The position numbers were made by a program, and so were the translations under genes. A DNA stretch of 64,000 bases from Thermoguttaceae bacterium (GTDB lineage: Bacteria; Planctomycetota; Planctomycetia; Pirellulales; Thermoguttaceae): contig JAGBAA010000041.1 of NCBI GenBank assembly GCA_017939795.1, positions 1 through 64,000 of the forward strand, given 5' to 3'. The stretch's first letter is position 1. Each line of letters begins with the position of its first letter. The notes below the pieces were generated by a model. It made no database searches, was not told the DNA's origin, and saw nothing but the letters and a program-made list of their open reading frames with translations. This document shows, in pieces, positions 8,641 through 17,197 of this stretch.

Positions 8641-9414
8641 ATGAAAAGATCGGGAATCGTTTCCCTTTTGCTGTTTTGTGTATTTTCGCTGACTGCCGTG
8701 ATGTTTTGCGGACTGTGTGTTTCCGAAGTCTTGGCTCAGGAACGGTCCCCAGGGGATGCTGCCGCGACTTCGTATGCGCCGATCGAGGTCCTGAACGCAC
8801 AGATCCAGACTGCCGTGGCGGAACTCACTGAAAAAATGAACGCAGGGGAAGCACAGTGGAACGAGAATGCTGCAGAAGTTCGGCGTCTTGCGAACGTGCT
8901 GGCCGTTTTTGCGCAGGTCGCGGGGCTTCACGACCAGTACTGTCCGGCAAAAAACGGAGCGACGAACATCATTGACGCCGGCAGAACGCTCGCAAAAGTT
9001 TCGACCTATGCAGAAGCGCAGGCTGCGTGGGCGCAGATGCAGCAGGCTCTTGTTTCGACAGACAGCAAAAACCTGGCCTGGAGCGATCCGGCGGGGAGTC
9101 TGCGTGAGGTCATGCAGTCGATCGCGATCTACGATCAGGAGATCGCCGCGAAGATCAAAAAACGCCGCGGGCTGGACAGTGTGGCGGGACGTGCGGTCGC
9201 GATGTCGGTCCTTTTCCAGGGAATGACGGCGATGGCGCATGAATCCTCCAAACCGGAAAATACCGCAGCATGGCAGGAATTCTGTATGCGGTGCCGTGAT
9301 GCCTCCTACTATCTTCACGTGACGCTTGAGGTCTCCGACCGCAAATATTCGCCCAAAAATTACGAAATACTTCACGGACATTGCGCAGAGTGCCACCGGG
9401 AGTTTGGGAAATAG
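8641..9414 (+). CDS. Secreted protein with C-terminal CXXCH (cytochrome c'-like?)
   Basis: A 257-residue exported protein with a signal peptide (hydrophobic 7-31, cleavage likely after VLA at 32). The mature part is alpha-helical in composition and Ala/Glu/Gln-rich. It ends in CAECH (248-252), a c-type haem attachment motif five residues from the C-terminus; a CMRCR pair lies about 30 residues earlier. Cytochrome c' also carries its haem motif at the C-terminus of a four-helix bundle, but that family is about half this length. The gene sits between a decarboxylase and glgX with no obvious shared role. Haem binding is inferred from the motif only. Confidence 0.65.
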   Translation: MKRSGIVSLLLFCVFSLTAVMFCGLCVSEVLAQERSPGDAAATSYAPIEVLNAQIQTAVAELTEKMNAGEAQWNENAAEVRRLANVLAVFAQVAGLHDQYCPAKNGATNIIDAGRTLAKVSTYAEAQAAWAQMQQALVSTDSKNLAWSDPAGSLREVMQSIAIYDQEIAAKIKKRRGLDSVAGRAVAMSVLFQGMTAMAHESSKPENTAAWQEFCMRCRDASYYLHVTLEVSDRKYSPKNYEILHGHCAECHREFGK

Positions 9415-9479
9415 TGCAGAATAGTGAATTGCGCGCTGGTTGAAAGACCTCACTTGAAACGCAATGGGAAAGGATTTTT

Positions 9480-11672
9480 ATGTCGGAAGAGATGCCGTCG
9501 TATACCTGGGATGAGATCACGCCGTGTCCGCGTCCGGTCGAGTTTCTCGAAAGGGCGGGTGTCGGCAGTGCGCAGCCGTGCTTTGAGTACGCGCTTCCGT
9601 ATGGTGCGGAACCGATGGATGGCGGTGTGCGTTTCCGATTTTTCAGCCGCAGTGCGCGGGAGATGCGGATCCTTTTTTACGATTCCCCGCAGGACCTTCA
9701 CCCATCGCAGGTCGTGCCGCTTTACCCAGAAACGAATCGTTGGGGAGACGTCTGGACGCTTTTCGTGCCGGAACGCGGAGTCGGGACGCTCTACCATATT
9801 CAGGCCGACGGACCGTTTCTTCCGGAGGAGGGACTGCGGTTTGACCGTACTGCGCGATTGATCGATCCGTACGCGAAAGCACTCGCCGGACCGTACCTTT
9901 TTACGGAGGATAAAATTCTCGTTCCGCCGAAATGCGTGGTGGTTTCCGACCATTTCGACTGGCGCGGAGACCGGCATTTGCGCTACCGAATGGCAGATTC
10001 CGTCATTTACGAGATGCACGTCCGCGGGTTCACGCGTTCAGAGTCGGCTGACAGTGTGTATGCGGGAACCTATCGCGGTGTGGCGGAGAAGATCCCGTAC
10101 CTGAAATCGCTCGGAGTCACGGCCGTGGAGCTGATGCCGGTCCATGAATTTCTTGCTTCCGATCCGTTCACGGCTGAGGGAAAGACGCCAAGGGTGAACT
10201 ATTGGGGCTACGATCCGGTCGCGTTTTTTGCGCCGCACCGCGAGTACGCCTCGGATCCGGCTCCCGGGGGGCAGGTCCGAGAGTTTAAGGAAATGGTCTT
10301 CGCGCTGCATCAGGCCGGCATCGAGGTTATTCTGGACGTCGTGTTCAACCACACGGCCGAGGGAAACGAGCATGGCCCCATGCTTTCCTTCAAAGGGCTG
10401 GAAAACCCCGTCTACTATATTCTGGAACGCGACCGACAGTTCTACTCCAACTACACGGGGTGCGGAAACACGGTCAACGGCAATCATCCGGTCACGCGCG
10501 AGCTGATTTTTAATTGCCTGCGCTACTGGGTCCACAATTTCCACATTGACGGCTTCCGTTTCGATCTGGCGTCTATTTTGAGCCGGGATCGGAGCGGGAA
10601 TCTCATGACGAACCCGCCGATCGTCGAAATGATCGCCGAGGATCCTCTTCTTGCCGACACAAAGATCATCGCCGAAGCATGGGATGCTGCGGGAGCTTAC
10701 CAGGTCGGGAATTTCAGCACGACGCGCTGGGCAGAGTGGAATGGAAGGTATCGCGACGACGTTCGGCGGTTCTGGCGCGGAGACAGTTTCATGACGAACC
10801 TGCTCGCAACGCGCGTCGCCGGCTCCAGCGACCTCTACAAACCAGGCGGACGCGCACCGTACCACAGCATCAATTTCATCACTTCGCATGATGGATTCAC
10901 GCTGAACGATCTCGTCTCATACAATGAGAAGCACAACGAGGCGAACGGCGAGCAGAATCGGGACGGCGACAATAATAGTTTTTCGTGCAATTATGGAGTA
11001 GAAGGACCGACTGACGATTCCGTCGTGGAAGGTTTCCGAAAACGGCAGATGCGCAATTTTCTCGCGACGCTGCTTTTCAGTCACGGTGTCCCGATGCTTT
11101 TGATGGGGGATGAATGCCGACGAACGCAGGACGGAAACAATAATGCGTACTGCCAGGACAATGAGCTCTCGTGGATGGATTGGGAAATGATCGGCAAAAA
11201 CGCGGATCTGGTCCGTTTCGTGTCGTCGCTGATCCGTTTCCGACGGAGCGAACCGACGCTGCGCCGCAGGGAATTTCTGACCGGTCAGCCGAAAGACCTG
11301 GAAGCAGATTTCCCCGACGTAAGCTGGTTTCGGAATGATGGGAGGACGTTTGACTGGACGGATACTTCATGTCCGACGCTTGCGTGTATGTTCGCGGCCG
11401 TTCCGTCTTCAGAAAAAGCGGGAGACTGGCCAGAAGGCGAGCTGCGGAGCAATCATCTCCTGCTGATCTACCATAACGGGCAGGAGCCGGTCACGTTTCG
11501 GCTTCCGGAAGAACTGCGTACGCTTTCATGGCGGCTGTTCGTGAACACTGCGGCCGAGTCGCCGAACGATATTTACCCGTCGCTTGACGGACCAGAATTC
11601 ACTGCCGACGAAGACCTCATCCTTCCGCCGTTTTCCCTGCACTGTTTCCTTGCGCCCCTGGAAACCTCCTGA
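9480..11672 (+). CDS. glgX: Glycogen debranching enzyme GlgX
   Basis: A 730-residue GH13 isoamylase-type debranching enzyme that hydrolyses alpha-1,6 branch links of glycogen limit dextrin in the cytoplasm. An N-terminal CBM48-like domain (about 40-130) precedes the catalytic barrel. Catalytic residues are Asp362 (FRFDLAS), Glu399 (AEAWD) and Asp471 (TSHDGFT). The DVVFNHTAEG motif and the MLLMGDE segment are also typical. No other glycogen genes are adjacent. The start follows GGAAAGGATTTTT with good spacing. Confidence 0.93.
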   Translation: MSEEMPSYTWDEITPCPRPVEFLERAGVGSAQPCFEYALPYGAEPMDGGVRFRFFSRSAREMRILFYDSPQDLHPSQVVPLYPETNRWGDVWTLFVPERGVGTLYHIQADGPFLPEEGLRFDRTARLIDPYAKALAGPYLFTEDKILVPPKCVVVSDHFDWRGDRHLRYRMADSVIYEMHVRGFTRSESADSVYAGTYRGVAEKIPYLKSLGVTAVELMPVHEFLASDPFTAEGKTPRVNYWGYDPVAFFAPHREYASDPAPGGQVREFKEMVFALHQAGIEVILDVVFNHTAEGNEHGPMLSFKGLENPVYYILERDRQFYSNYTGCGNTVNGNHPVTRELIFNCLRYWVHNFHIDGFRFDLASILSRDRSGNLMTNPPIVEMIAEDPLLADTKIIAEAWDAAGAYQVGNFSTTRWAEWNGRYRDDVRRFWRGDSFMTNLLATRVAGSSDLYKPGGRAPYHSINFITSHDGFTLNDLVSYNEKHNEANGEQNRDGDNNSFSCNYGVEGPTDDSVVEGFRKRQMRNFLATLLFSHGVPMLLMGDECRRTQDGNNNAYCQDNELSWMDWEMIGKNADLVRFVSSLIRFRRSEPTLRRREFLTGQPKDLEADFPDVSWFRNDGRTFDWTDTSCPTLACMFAAVPSSEKAGDWPEGELRSNHLLLIYHNGQEPVTFRLPEELRTLSWRLFVNTAAESPNDIYPSLDGPEFTADEDLILPPFSLHCFLAPLETS

Positions 11673-11723
11673 CCGCACATTCAGACCTCCGGTCTGCTGT
11701 TTCTGGATCCCCGGCAACTTCTG

Positions 11724-11849
11724 CGGTCCAACGCGCGACAGCACTTTTCGAGAGCCGTCTGGCTGCCCGTCATGTCATGGACACTCGTGAGGGAGGAACA
11801 TTTTGAAAATCGTTCCTCCCTCAGACTCCCTCTTCAAAAACTTTTTGAT
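11724..11849 (-). repeat. Dispersed palindromic repeat, copy A
   Basis: Read on the minus strand, this interval matches the copy at 62514-62642 over about 125 nt. It comprises an AAAAAGTTTTTGAA arm, an inner hairpin with GAGGGAGGAAC / GTTCCTCCCTC-type arms, and a distal module containing CATGACATG and CGGGCAGCCAGA. The inner hairpin and right arm also match copy B (31137-31232). It lies between the convergent glgX and amidohydrolase genes and could act as a two-way terminator. Confidence 0.8.
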
Positions 11850-11899
11850 GTTTTTGTATTTTGATGTTCTGAGCTTTCGATCTTTTGGAAAACGTCGGT

Positions 11900-13063
11900 C
11901 TACACGCGGCGGACGCCCTCAATGTAGACACCGCGGATCTCGGAATTCAGCTCAAACGGCGAGCCGGACGTCAGGACAAAGTCCGCATCTTTCCCAGCTT
12001 CCAGGGATCCGACGCGGTCCGCGATGCCGAGATGTTCAGCCGGACGAATGGTGATGGCTTTCAGAGCTTCCCAGGGATCCATTCCCGCACGGACGGCCAG
12101 GCCGGCGCAGATGGCGAGCATATCCTGCGGAATGACCGGCGAGTCGGTGATGATCGAGACGGGACAGCCTGCTTTTGAAAGAACTGCGGCGGTCTCAAAC
12201 GACTTGTACTGAAGCTCAAATTTGGTCGGATGACCGAGGGACGGCCCCACGGCAAGCGGAACGTTCTCCGCCGCAAGTTCTTCCGCGATGAGATGCCCTT
12301 CCGTCACGTGTTCCAGCGTGATGCGCAGGTTGAATTCCTTCGCGATGCGCAGGGCATTGAAGAGGTCGTTCGTCTGATGTGCGTGCGCCTTGAGCGGGAT
12401 CTCACGCCGAAGGACCGGGAGAAGCGACTCGAGCCGAATGTCGAACGCAGGGCGTTTGGAGAGGTCGTCTCCGGCGGCTTCCAGTTTCTCGCGATACTCC
12501 GCGGCACGGAAAAGAATGTCGCGGAAGATGGCAGAGATGGTCATGCGCGACGAAATGCTCTTCGATTTGTAGACGCGTCTTGGATTCTCGCCGAACGCAC
12601 ATTTCATCGCGACACTTTCCTTCAGGACCATGGAATCGACGCGCTTTCCAAATGTCTTCACGGCCATGAACGTTCCGCCGAGCACATTCGCGCTCCCCGG
12701 ACCGGTCCCGACCGTCGTGACGCCGCCTTCAAGCGCTTTTTTGATGGACGGATCCATCGGATTGAAGCCGTCAATGGCACGAAGGTGCGGCGTCAGGAAA
12801 TCGTTCAGCTCGTTTCCGTCCTGTCCTTCGTAGCCGATCCCGGAACCGTAAAGCCCAAGATGGCAGTGCGCATCCACAAACCCCGGCCAGACATCCAGAC
12901 CGGAAGCGTCCAATATTTCCGCAGATCCCGGAAGCGGTGCACCCTGCGAAAGTTCGTCTTCCCGCAGGATCTCCATGATCTTCCCGTTTTCGATCCGGAT
13001 CTCGCCAATATATGGGACTTCGTGAACTGCGTCGTGAATTTTTCCGCCGCGAACAGCTAACAT
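11900..13063 (-). CDS. Amidohydrolase, imidazolonepropionase-like
   Basis: A 387-residue metal-dependent hydrolase of the amidohydrolase superfamily. The beta-sandwich N-terminus leads into VDAHCHLG with the metal-binding HxH at His66/His68. Later candidate metal ligands are HAHQT, LEHVTEG and the ITDSP aspartate. A C-terminal segment, SLEAGKDADFVL, completes the composite beta-sandwich. There is no leader, so it should be cytoplasmic. Family members act on cyclic amides, ureas or imidazolones. No hut genes are nearby, so a role in histidine degradation is not supported. It starts at ATG with a GGAGGTC ribosome-binding site. Confidence 0.85.
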   Translation of the reverse strand: MLAVRGGKIHDAVHEVPYIGEIRIENGKIMEILREDELSQGAPLPGSAEILDASGLDVWPGFVDAHCHLGLYGSGIGYEGQDGNELNDFLTPHLRAIDGFNPMDPSIKKALEGGVTTVGTGPGSANVLGGTFMAVKTFGKRVDSMVLKESVAMKCAFGENPRRVYKSKSISSRMTISAIFRDILFRAAEYREKLEAAGDDLSKRPAFDIRLESLLPVLRREIPLKAHAHQTNDLFNALRIAKEFNLRITLEHVTEGHLIAEELAAENVPLAVGPSLGHPTKFELQYKSFETAAVLSKAGCPVSIITDSPVIPQDMLAICAGLAVRAGMDPWEALKAITIRPAEHLGIADRVGSLEAGKDADFVLTSGSPFELNSEIRGVYIEGVRRV

Positions 13064-13100
13064 GATGGACCTCCATTCTACTGAATGATCTCAGGTAAAG

Positions 13101-13135
13101 AAAAACCCGTCAGACCCGCATTGGGAACTGACGGG
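13101..13135 (-). terminator. Terminator after the VOC-protein gene
   Basis: Stem CCCGTCAG / CTGACGGG with a 14-nt loop, followed on the minus strand by TTTTTCTTT. It separates the VOC gene from the amidohydrolase gene, so they are probably separate units. Confidence 0.85.
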
Positions 13136-13263
13136 AAAATAAAAATTTCAGGAACGTTTTTCGGAAAATGATTTCAAAAACAGCGTTCTCCGATCCGTTT
13201 TCCGGAAACGATCCGTCCTGAAGCAAATTTTAAACCGTCCCGGATCTTTGATTGAAACGACGT

Positions 13264-13707
13264 TTACTTGCTGATGAATTCGACGCCGATCCCTTTGTGT
13301 TCGATGAAGCAGGTTTTCATCCACGGACGCGGATTGCTCACCGGGACGATGATCTTGAATTTTTTGACGACTTCGTCGAAATTCGCGACTTTGAACGCCA
13401 CGTGCGGACGCTTGCGGATGCATTCCGGGAACGGTGCGTCGTCTTCGAACTTCAGCCATTCGATACCGAACGGATCGTTTTCGTATTCCATGATGTGGAC
13501 CTTGATATTATCGAGGTAGGTATCCCATTCCAGGTCCTGGTCGGTCACGATCCCCACATGATTGAACTCCATGGCACACTCTTCCAGAAGCCACTTCTTA
13601 AGTTCCGGATCCTGACCGGAAAGGGAATCCGCAGCCTTCACCGCATCCACCAAAACCATCCCGGCTCCCAAAGCCGCCACCGCACTGAGCATTTCACGTC
13701 GATTCAT
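13264..13707 (-). CDS. Exported VOC-superfamily protein
   Basis: A 147-residue protein with an N-terminal leader containing NRREMLSAVAALGAG, a probable twin-arginine signal. One vicinal-oxygen-chelate (glyoxalase/bleomycin-resistance) module follows. The first candidate metal histidine is in MEFNHVGI and a terminal glutamate is in GVEFI. A second histidine may lie in RPHVAF. A VOC domain usually pairs two beta-alpha-beta-beta-beta repeats; this protein is just long enough for both. The start is the ATG at 13707 after GGAG; the TTG three bases upstream is not needed. The substrate is unknown. Confidence 0.75.
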   Translation of the reverse strand: MNRREMLSAVAALGAGMVLVDAVKAADSLSGQDPELKKWLLEECAMEFNHVGIVTDQDLEWDTYLDNIKVHIMEYENDPFGIEWLKFEDDAPFPECIRKRPHVAFKVANFDEVVKKFKIIVPVSNPRPWMKTCFIEHKGIGVEFISK

Positions 13708-13903
13708 CAAATTTCTCCTTTTATTCCCTGGGCTTGCATTTTTTGTTTCGTTTCGGGCTCCGAAAAAACGCAGAACGGAACTCGGCCTGCTTTTTTCGGG
13801 ACTGTCCTTTTAAGATTCGGACACAAAATGCCAGCAGACTCACAAAAATCCGGAAATTTTCTCAAAAAAGAGGAAAAAAAACGGCAAAATCTGCGGGGGA
13901 CTC

Positions 13904-13932
13904 CTTTACGCTCCGTGCAATTTGGTTTAAAA
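13904..13932 (+). promoter_or_regulatory. Promoter of the LPG-synthase-like gene
   Basis: TTTACG (13904-13909), a 17-nt spacer and TAAAAT (13927-13932), about 47 nt before the ATG. Confidence 0.6.
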
Positions 13933-13978
13933 TACTGAAAGTGTTTTTATTTTTGTATTTTTCTGGAGAGATCCGATC

Positions 13979-15136
13979 ATGGCAGAAACGCAGACGCCAT
14001 CCCCTAAAAAAAAGATCCTGAAACGCATTATTCTTGCTGCCCAGTACCTTTTGGCTTTCGCCATCGTGTGGCTGATTTGGGGAAAGCTCGAAAGTGCGTG
14101 GGAGCAGATCCAGAAAAAAGAATTTCAATTAGTCCTCGACGGATCCTGGCTGACTGCAGCCGGAACGGCGTATGCGCTCTCGCTCGCATTTCCAGCCACG
14201 TACTGGTTCTGCGCCCTTCGGCATCTTGGTCAGAGACCGGCTTACGGCGCGACGCTGCGTGCTCATATCGTTGGGCATCTGGGAAAGTACGTTCCCGGAA
14301 AGATCTTCGTCGTTCTGATCCGTTCCGGACTGCTGAAAGGTCCCGGCGTCGACACGACGGTCTGCGTACTGAGTATTTTTCTTGAGGGACTCATGCAGAT
14401 GGCCGTCGGAGCGCTCGTCGTGTGTGCCGTCATTCTTGGGTGGTCCATCCAGACGGGAGATCAGGATCTGCTTCTCGGCAGTCTGTTCCTTTTCTGTCTC
14501 GTCGGCATCCCGATCTTCCCGCCGTGCTTTAAACTCGGCGTGAAGATCATCGGCGTCAAGAAATTCAGCGATGAAGTCCGAAAAGTCGACCAGCTTTCCT
14601 GGAAGACCTTCCTCTTTGGCGTCCCGCTGATGATCGGGTACTGGCTTCTGCTCGGCTTGAGTTTCTGGTGCGTTCTGCGCGGTGTTGGCCTTAACGCACC
14701 GTTCGCGGCGGCTTGGCCAAGTGCACTGCTGGCCATCACCGCGTCCATGGTCGCCGGCTTCGTTTTGGTCGTCGCTCCTGGAGGCATGGGAGTCCGTGAA
14801 GCGATCATCGTCTCGCTCCTGACCGCGCCGCTCGCAGCATTCACGGATACTCCGGAAGCTGCCGCTGCCGTTTCCGCTGCCGTCCTGCGCATCCTCTGGA
14901 TCGTCGTGGAGCTGATCTGCGCAGGAGCTTTTTTTCTGATGATCCCGGGACCCGGAAAAAAAACAGAAATCGCCGAAGCCTCGAAAATCCCAGGAACTGC
15001 GGAAACATTGGGCACTTCGAAAGCTGAGGCATTGGAGACCGTTGGACCGCTGGAAACGGCGGAGAGTCAGAAAATGTCGGCACATCTGGACACGCTGCCG
15101 TCCGATGAGTCTGAAGTGTGCCGAGTTCACGAATAA
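13979..15136 (+). CDS. Lysylphosphatidylglycerol-synthase TM / flippase-like protein
   Basis: A 385-residue multi-pass inner-membrane protein of the LPG_synthase_TM (UPF0104, AglD-like) family. About eight hydrophobic segments fill residues 17-320. The family signature HLGKYVPGKIFVVLIRSGLL lies around 100-119, and a glycine-rich APGGMGVREA motif lies near 260. The last ~60 residues are a hydrophilic Glu/Thr/Ala tail that looks disordered. The next gene is a GT2 glycosyltransferase 91 nt downstream, and this pairing is common for lipid-linked sugar transfer across membranes. Whether it flips or modifies lipid is unknown. Confidence 0.85.
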   Translation: MAETQTPSPKKKILKRIILAAQYLLAFAIVWLIWGKLESAWEQIQKKEFQLVLDGSWLTAAGTAYALSLAFPATYWFCALRHLGQRPAYGATLRAHIVGHLGKYVPGKIFVVLIRSGLLKGPGVDTTVCVLSIFLEGLMQMAVGALVVCAVILGWSIQTGDQDLLLGSLFLFCLVGIPIFPPCFKLGVKIIGVKKFSDEVRKVDQLSWKTFLFGVPLMIGYWLLLGLSFWCVLRGVGLNAPFAAAWPSALLAITASMVAGFVLVVAPGGMGVREAIIVSLLTAPLAAFTDTPEAAAAVSAAVLRILWIVVELICAGAFFLMIPGPGKKTEIAEASKIPGTAETLGTSKAEALETVGPLETAESQKMSAHLDTLPSDESEVCRVHE

Positions 15137-15227
15137 ACGGACATTTTCGCGAGTTTCGCCAAATACTGAAACTCCTGACGTACCCTACCCCAAAAAAACA
15201 AAACCCCGTAAAATTAAGGAGAATTTT

Positions 15228-16214
15228 ATGTTTCTGTCCATCGTCATTCCCGTTTTTAATGAAGAAGAAAGCCTTCCCGTCCTCATGGAGCAGATCCAGA
15301 AAGTCTGCGTGGAAAATCAGTACGAAAAAGAAATTATTTTTGTGGACGACGGCTCCAAAGATTCCTCATGGGACGTGATCTCTCGGCTGGCGGAGGAACA
15401 TCCGGAAGTCAAAGCGATCCGTTTCCGTCGGAATTTCGGGAAAGCCGCGGGTCTGGAAGCCGGTTTCCAGGCCGCGGCGGGGGACTTTATCATGACGATG
15501 GACGCTGACTTACAGGACGATCCGGCAGAGATCCCGAATTTCCTCGCCAAGCTCGAAGAGGGATTCGACGTCGTGAGCGGCTGGAAAAAAGTTCGACATG
15601 ATCCCTGGCACAAAGTTTACCCGTCGCGTGTCTTCAACAAAATGGTGAGTAAACTCTCGAAAGTTCACCTCCACGACCACAATTGCGGCATGAAATGCTA
15701 TCGTGCCGCCGTCGCGCATGAACTTCCTATTTTCGGTGAACGCCACCGTTTTCTGCCTGTTCTGGCCGGTTCCCGCGGATGGAGAGTCAGCGAGATCGTC
15801 GTTCAGCACCGCAAACGGGAATTCGGCCATTCCAAATACGGATTCAGCCGATTCATGAAAGGCTTCATGGACCTCTTCTCCGTTTGGTTCGTGACGGTCT
15901 ACGGACAGCGTCCCCAGCATCTGCTCGGTGTTTACGGCACGTTCCTGTTCGTTTTCAGTTTCCTCGCCTTCCTCCTCTCCGGAATCGGAATGGGAGCGCA
16001 TGTCTGCTGGTGGGGATACTTCGCGAAAACCGCTCCGGCTCTCTGGTCCCAGATCCTTTTCTGTGTTGGAGTTGGCGTTTTCTGCCTCGCTATGATTGGA
16101 ATGCTGCTCGGCGGGATCGCGTTCCTCGTCGGCATGGCCTCCGAACTCCTCACCGCTTTCCACCAGAAACCGGAAGCGGAAAACTTTGCCGTTTCAGAAA
16201 AGATCCGCGTTTAA
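15228..16214 (+). CDS. GT2 polyprenyl-phosphate glycosyltransferase
   Basis: A 328-residue family 2 glycosyltransferase of the DPM1/GtrB/ArnC type, which loads a sugar onto polyprenyl phosphate at the inner membrane. The GT-A domain begins LSIVIPVFNEEES, with VDDGSKDSS (39-47) and the metal-binding DAD at 92-94 in MDADLQDDP. Two C-terminal membrane helices occupy roughly 225-250 and 268-298. The frame is open from 15042, but AAGGAG directly precedes the ATG at 15228 and the upstream codons overlap the previous gene. It probably works with the upstream LPG-synthase-like protein. Confidence 0.9.
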   Translation: MFLSIVIPVFNEEESLPVLMEQIQKVCVENQYEKEIIFVDDGSKDSSWDVISRLAEEHPEVKAIRFRRNFGKAAGLEAGFQAAAGDFIMTMDADLQDDPAEIPNFLAKLEEGFDVVSGWKKVRHDPWHKVYPSRVFNKMVSKLSKVHLHDHNCGMKCYRAAVAHELPIFGERHRFLPVLAGSRGWRVSEIVVQHRKREFGHSKYGFSRFMKGFMDLFSVWFVTVYGQRPQHLLGVYGTFLFVFSFLAFLLSGIGMGAHVCWWGYFAKTAPALWSQILFCVGVGVFCLAMIGMLLGGIAFLVGMASELLTAFHQKPEAENFAVSEKIRV

Positions 16215-16285
16215 AAATTCGTGTTTTAGGATCTGCGCTTGATAAAACGGCGTGAAACACTCAGAAAGAAAAACGGGAATAAAAT

Positions 16286-17050
16286 ATGCTCACGCTTTTG
16301 GCGACTGCACTTGGAATCGGCCTCTCCACGGTTTTAGGGGCCGGGTTTGGGCTGCTTCTGCGCAATCTTCCGCATCGGTTCAATGACGCGATCCTTGGTG
16401 CTGCGGCAGGACTGATGCTCGCGGCGGCGGTCATCGGACTGATCCTCCCGGCGACAGAGTGTACGGAGGCTCCGTTTCTCCTCGTGCAGGTCGTTGCGGG
16501 AGTTTTTGCCGGGGCACTGATGGTCAGTCTCATCGACCAACTGACCCCCCATCTGCACTCGCTGACGGGGATCGAGCAGGAATCCCACGCAAATGCGGAC
16601 GGGATCAGCAAAGTGCTCCTTTTCGTCACCGCCATCGCGATCCATAAATTCCCGGAAGGCCTCGCTGTCGGGGTCAGTTTCGGTACCGGGCATCTCACCG
16701 ACGTCCTGACCGTCGCCGGGAGCATCGGCGTACAGAATATTCCGGAAGGGATGGTCATCATCGCGCCGCTGCTCGCCATTGGCGTTTCCCTTACGCGAAC
16801 GTTCCTCATCGCTCTGTTCATCGGGCTGATCGAAGTCGCCGGTACCTTCTTCGGTTACTCGCTCGTCTCGGTCACGAACGGGATCCTGCCGTTTGCGCTT
16901 TCTTTCGCAGGCGGCATGATGCTCTACGTCATCAGCGATGAAATGATTCCCGAGACCCACGCGCACGGCTACGAAAAAATGGCGACGTTCGCCCTTCTTG
17001 CCGGATTCATGTTCGTCGTGATTTTTGACGTCCTTTTAGCCGGCATCTGA
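16286..17050 (+). CDS. ZIP-family divalent metal transporter
   Basis: A 254-residue integral membrane protein of the ZIP/ZupT family, importing zinc, iron or manganese. About eight membrane segments are present. The signature motifs are HKFPEG in helix 4 and QNIPEG in helix 5; their histidine, glutamine and glutamates form the binuclear metal site. A cytoplasmic loop containing HLH (around 90) lies between helices 3 and 4, as in other members. It is monocistronic, ended by the terminator at 17077. Metal specificity cannot be read from the sequence. Confidence 0.9.
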   Translation: MLTLLATALGIGLSTVLGAGFGLLLRNLPHRFNDAILGAAAGLMLAAAVIGLILPATECTEAPFLLVQVVAGVFAGALMVSLIDQLTPHLHSLTGIEQESHANADGISKVLLFVTAIAIHKFPEGLAVGVSFGTGHLTDVLTVAGSIGVQNIPEGMVIIAPLLAIGVSLTRTFLIALFIGLIEVAGTFFGYSLVSVTNGILPFALSFAGGMMLYVISDEMIPETHAHGYEKMATFALLAGFMFVVIFDVLLAGI

Positions 17051-17076
17051 ACGAAAAATTTTCCCATTCTTCCATG

Positions 17077-17114
17077 AAAAACGGGCCAGAATTCATTCCG
17101 GACCCGTTTTTCGT
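17077..17114. terminator. Bidirectional terminator
   Basis: Stem AAAAACGGG / CCCGTTTTT between the convergent ZIP and GH32-like genes. It has A and T tracts on both sides and so can serve both strands. Confidence 0.85.
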
Positions 17115-17197
17115 CATTTCCCGATCCCCAATTCTCTTTTTTTCGGAACTTTTTCCGACGCGTTTTCAGATCTGCCGAGGTTTCTGTGTCCCCTTAC

